Shown: positions 60,949 to 64,000 of the stretch, piece after piece | Layout of the letters: each line of letters starts with the position of its first letter | Position numbering within the stretch: position 1 is the stretch's first letter | NCBI GenBank assembly: GCA_046565505.1 | Contig: JBKHYJ010000044.1 | Span: forward strand, 1-64,000 | DNA length: 64,000 nt | Source of the DNA: JBKHYJ01 sp046565505 | Lineage (GTDB): Bacteria > Acidobacteriota > Blastocatellia > UBA7656 | Direction of reading: 5' to 3' | Translations under genes and position numbers: made by a program | Notes under the pieces: generated by a model | What the model was told of the DNA's origin: nothing | Database searches by the model: none | The model's input: the letters and a program-made list of their open reading frames with translations, nothing else

Positions 60949-61925
60949 CAGTAAGCGCCCTGCCTCTCAAAAATCTTTCGTGGGTTTTCCACCAGCATCA
61001 TGTGGAGCTGCTCGTCCGTCACCCCGCGCGCCTTCAGGGCCGGGATCACGTCGTTATGAATGTGGAGGTAATGCCAGTTCGGCAGCACGGAAGGCAAGGC
61101 CGCCTCGGGCAGCCAGTCGTTGAAGCATGCGGCGTCGTGCGACAGCACCATCCTGTCCGCATGCCCGCGGCGGCACATCTCTGCGACCGTGTCGACCCTC
61201 TGCTCGAACGGGAGCATCACGTCTATCCCGAAGCGGTCCATGCCGATGTAGGAGCCGCGCGCGATCAAGTTTTCGAGGTAGTCTATGTCCGTCGTGTCGC
61301 CCGAGTGGCCTATGACGACCCGCGAGAGGTCCACGCCTTCCTCTTCAAAGATGTGTTGCTGTTCGAGCCCGCGCTCCGTCTCCGCATGCGTGTGAGTCGA
61401 GATGGGCACGCCCGTGCGGCGGTGGGCCTGAGCCACCGCGCGCAGCACGCGCTCGACCCCTGGCGTGACGCCCTGTCTGTCGGTCGCGCACTTGAGGATC
61501 GCCGCCTTCACGCCCGTGCCGCCGATGCCTTCCTCGATGTCCTTGACGAACATGTCGGTCATGAATTCCGGGCCGCCCAACTCCGTGCCGGGGCCCTGAA
61601 AGTGGAAATACATCGGCACGTCGTTATACGTGTAGACGCCCGTCGCCACGATGATATTGATGTCGGTCTGTTCCGCTATCCGCCGGATGCGCGGGATGTA
61701 TCGGCCCAGCCCTATTACCGTCAGGTCCACGATCGAGTCCACGCCGCGAGACTTCAGCTCGTTGAGGCGCGAGACGGCGTCTGTGACCCGGCGCTCTTCG
61801 TCGCCCCAGCCTTGGGGGAAGTTCTGCATGATCTCCGTAGAGAGGACGAAGACGTGCTCGTGCATGAGCGTAGTGCCGAGTTGCGCAGTATCCACAGGGC
61901 CTCTCGCCGTGTTCACCAGGGCCAT
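60948..61925 (-). CDS. Phosphotriesterase-family metallohydrolase
   Basis: 325 residues, TIM-barrel amidohydrolase with a binuclear metal site. LMHEHVFVL gives the HxH pair, VKAAILKCATDRQGV contains the bridging lysine, STHTHAETERG and VIGHSGDTTDIDYLENLI the next histidines, and VLSHDAACFNDW the final aspartate. This family includes lactonases and esterases; phosphotriester hydrolysis is not implied. ATG follows cgaggagaccgt. Overlap with the acyl-CoA synthetase suggests a lactone or ester hydrolysed to an acid and then activated. That pathway is inference. Confidence 0.9.
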   Translation of the reverse strand: MALVNTARGPVDTAQLGTTLMHEHVFVLSTEIMQNFPQGWGDEERRVTDAVSRLNELKSRGVDSIVDLTVIGLGRYIPRIRRIAEQTDINIIVATGVYTYNDVPMYFHFQGPGTELGGPEFMTDMFVKDIEEGIGGTGVKAAILKCATDRQGVTPGVERVLRAVAQAHRRTGVPISTHTHAETERGLEQQHIFEEEGVDLSRVVIGHSGDTTDIDYLENLIARGSYIGMDRFGIDVMLPFEQRVDTVAEMCRRGHADRMVLSHDAACFNDWLPEAALPSVLPNWHYLHIHNDVIPALKARGVTDEQLHMMLVENPRKIFERQGAY

Positions 61926-62131
61926 ACGGTCTCCTCGAATCTGTCTGAAAAAATCGCGATGCCTTTGCGATACTTTCTATACTGCTTCTCCTGATGATGC
62001 AAGCCGTGAGGGGTGAGAAGGCCGGGCCGGAGACGGCCGCGGGCGCGGCGACGCACCGGGCAAGATTTCAGTGTGTATGAGTATGAGTGAGCCGCCGTTT
62101 CGCCGCCCGCGGGGCCGCGGTGTCTCTCGCC

Positions 62132-64000
62132 TTACTTCTGCTTGACGGTGAAGACCTGCCCGCCTACGGTGACCCTTCCTTTACGCGACAAGCCGGTGGT
62201 GTTCGGCGCCACAGAGTAATTCACGGTCGCGTCGCCGATGCCCATGCGGCCTGACGTAATAGTTATCCAATTCACGTCGGCGACGGCGGCCCACCCGCAC
62301 CTCGGCTCACTGACCAGGTTTATGACCCCGGCCCCGCCCACCTGCGAAAAAGCTTTGGAGGTCGGTGAGATCAAGTAAGTGCAATCGGCCAGCCCGCCAT
62401 CTTGAATCACTGTGAACGTCTGCCCCGCGATGGTCATGGTGCCCTGGCGCGCGCCGCCGGTGAAGTTCTCCCTCGCTTCAAAGGTGATCGTGCCGTCGCC
62501 CGCCCCGTTGTCCTCGGAAGTGATAATTATCCAGCTATGATTGCTCGCCGCCGCCCATGCGCACCCGCCCGGCGCCGTCAAAGTCACGCCGCCTCCGCCT
62601 CCGGTTTGGGGCAGGAACATGCCCGGCGAGGAGAGCGTGAAGGCGCAAGCGTTCCCGACTCTGACCCCGTTGCCGAAGCTCGTGACCCATATTTCGTTCG
62701 GGTTATACGGGTTGTAGAAGACTCTCTCCGGCTGCCGAAATGGGTACGAGGTCACGGCCGAAAATGAGGGCGCGGAGCTGTTGATATTGCTCGAATACCA
62801 CAGCCCATCTGTTTCCGTCGTCAAGTACATCTCGTTCGCATTTATGGGGCTGATCGCGCAAGAGGTCACCCGGTCAAGATTATTGACCCTCACCCATGAG
62901 GCCCCTCTGTTGGTAGTCTTGTACAGCCCTCCGAGCCCGTTCGGCGGGCCGCCCCAACCGCTGAAGACCGCCGCGTACCATGTTCCCTGCGAAGCGTCGT
63001 AAGGGTCGATGACGATGTCCTTCGTCCAGTACCTCATGCCCGCGTCGCTGCGGTCCGCCCAGGTGTTGCCGCCATCCGTGCTGGCGAAGACCCCGGAGCT
63101 TGCGGTGAATGCGCCCGACGCGTTCCTCCTCCCAGAGTAAGTACAGACGAGCGTGCCATCATTCAACACGCACACGTTGAACGGGTGCCCCTCCGTCCGC
63201 GGCGGGTTAGCAAGGACCTTAGTCCACGTGGACGCGGGCCCATTCTGAATGTCGTTGGAGACGTAGATTCCGCCGGCCGTGCTGTGTATCACGCTCGCGT
63301 ACATGCGGTTCGGGTTGTTCGGGTCGAGCGCCAGGCCTATGACGGGGTGAAGGAAATCGTGCAGGGTCGCCCACGTCGCGCCTTTATCAGTCGAGAACTT
63401 GATGGCCCCCGTCCCGCCATCTATCCTCGCATCGGTCAGGTACGTGCTTTGATACAGGTCGTGCAGGGAGGAGACTGCTACGTACAGGGCGCCGCTCGCG
63501 GGGTGCTTCACGCACTGGTAGGTCGAATTGTAAGGCTGGCCCGAATAGTTAAACGACCAGGAGTTGCCCCCATCAGTGCTCCGCGTGCCTCGTATGTCAG
63601 AGTATGAGGCGAAGACATTACCGGCGTCCGCCCAGGTGAGCCACCAGCAGGACGTGTCTTCGAGCCCGACGCCGCGGTAGTACCTCCCCTTCGGCGTCAG
63701 CGCGTTCATAGGGTTCTGGTCTGCGGCATTCAGGTACATCTGCTTCCAGGTCGCGCCGCCGTCCGTCGTGACGTGCGCGAACCCGAGGTCTGTGAAGGCG
63801 ACCCTGTTCGGGTCGGTCGGCGAGGCGGCAAAACCTAACGCGCCCGCCCCGTAGCTCCAATCCCTGTCGCCGCCCCTGCCCGACCAGCCCGTGAAGACGT
63901 TTTGATTGTTGTTCGTCAGGAAAACGCTCTGCCAGTTGCCGCCGCCGTTCGCCGTCTTATAGACGACCGGGAACTCCACGGAGTTTTGCCCGGCCACGTA
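62132..64000 (-). CDS. BNR/sortilin-like repeat protein with two BACON domains, N-terminus beyond the window
   Basis: At least 621 residues; the frame is open to the right edge. The N-terminal part has repeats of the type TDGGATWKQMYL, STDGGNSWSF, STDGGNTWADRS and TTNRGASWVRV: Asp-box beta-propeller repeats of the BNR/VPS10 kind, as in sialidase-like and xyloglucanase-like folds. Two C-terminal BACON-like modules follow: GCAWAAASNHSWIIITSEDN with TMTIAGQTFTVIQDGG, and RCGWAAVADVNWITITSGRM with RVTVGGQVFTVKQK. Probably secreted; carbohydrate or protein binding is inferred. No catalytic glutamate or aspartate was assigned. Confidence 0.85.
   Translation of the reverse strand, partial: YVAGQNSVEFPVVYKTANGGGNWQSVFLTNNNQNVFTGWSGRGGDRDWSYGAGALGFAASPTDPNRVAFTDLGFAHVTTDGGATWKQMYLNAADQNPMNALTPKGRYYRGVGLEDTSCWWLTWADAGNVFASYSDIRGTRSTDGGNSWSFNYSGQPYNSTYQCVKHPASGALYVAVSSLHDLYQSTYLTDARIDGGTGAIKFSTDKGATWATLHDFLHPVIGLALDPNNPNRMYASVIHSTAGGIYVSNDIQNGPASTWTKVLANPPRTEGHPFNVCVLNDGTLVCTYSGRRNASGAFTASSGVFASTDGGNTWADRSDAGMRYWTKDIVIDPYDASQGTWYAAVFSGWGGPPNGLGGLYKTTNRGASWVRVNNLDRVTSCAISPINANEMYLTTETDGLWYSSNINSSAPSFSAVTSYPFRQPERVFYNPYNPNEIWVTSFGNGVRVGNACAFTLSSPGMFLPQTGGGGGVTLTAPGGCAWAAASNHSWIIITSEDNGAGDGTITFEARENFTGGARQGTMTIAGQTFTVIQDGGLADCTYLISPTSKAFSQVGGAGVINLVSEPRCGWAAVADVNWITITSGRMGIGDATVNYSVAPNTTGLSRKGRVTVGGQVFTVKQK

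Overview
The window looks like a chromosome segment of an Acidobacteriota member, possibly class Blastocatellia. This is an inference from gene content. Three copies of the duplicated MacB/FtsX-like permease (ADOP) that is expanded in this phylum are present. Secreted S9 and C25 peptidases, a BACON-domain protein and a DUF1684 protein accompany them, GC is high, and TTG/GTG starts are used now and then. I saw no rRNA, tRNA, CRISPR array, transposase or phage gene.

Layout. 1-6519 (+): two ADOP permeases flank a secreted HEAT-repeat protein. 6683-11101: housekeeping and accessory genes (Gfo/Idh oxidoreductase, ECHDC3-like crotonase, lipocalin-like protein, DUF1684 lipoprotein-like protein, Tat-exported alpha/beta hydrolase). 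11378-37618 (-): an apparently single 20-gene surface-polysaccharide cluster, read right to left from a Wzc-type tyrosine autokinase. It then holds a Wzx flippase, ten GT-B glycosyltransferases and one GT2, two methyltransferases, a Wzy/ligase-type polymerase, an asparagine synthetase-like amidotransferase, an O-carbamoyltransferase, GDP-mannose 4,6-dehydratase and a WecA/TagO-type initiating transferase. Many neighbours overlap by 4-16 bases, which implies translational coupling.

38309-43294 (+), divergent from the polysaccharide cluster: a compact peptide-modification (RiPP) locus with a good sigma70-like promoter. It encodes a PqqD-type recognition protein, a radical SAM/SPASM enzyme, a 59-residue precursor missing from a standard long-ORF list (40151-40330), an HPr-kinase-like ATPase, and a fusion of an S26-type peptidase to a nucleotidyltransferase. 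The precursor has a lasso-like YxxP leader motif, three G-[NS]-C-[KQ]-x-x-G motifs and a C-terminal serine. No lasso cyclase or transglutaminase-type protease is next to it. The combination of radical-SAM maturation with lasso-type tailoring genes is the best candidate here for an undescribed system.

43305-64000: a third ADOP permease; a PNPOx-fold protein divergent from a YafY/WYL regulator with a perfect palindrome between them; a fungal-type cytosine deaminase next to an acyl-CoA dehydrogenase; a multi-pass membrane protein; a 1242-residue C25 (gingipain-type) peptidase; an O-methyltransferase; a secreted S9 peptidase; an acyl-CoA ligase overlapping a phosphotriesterase-family hydrolase; and a BNR/sortilin-like protein with two BACON domains that runs off the right edge. 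Functions are read from motifs by eye; no database search was run.
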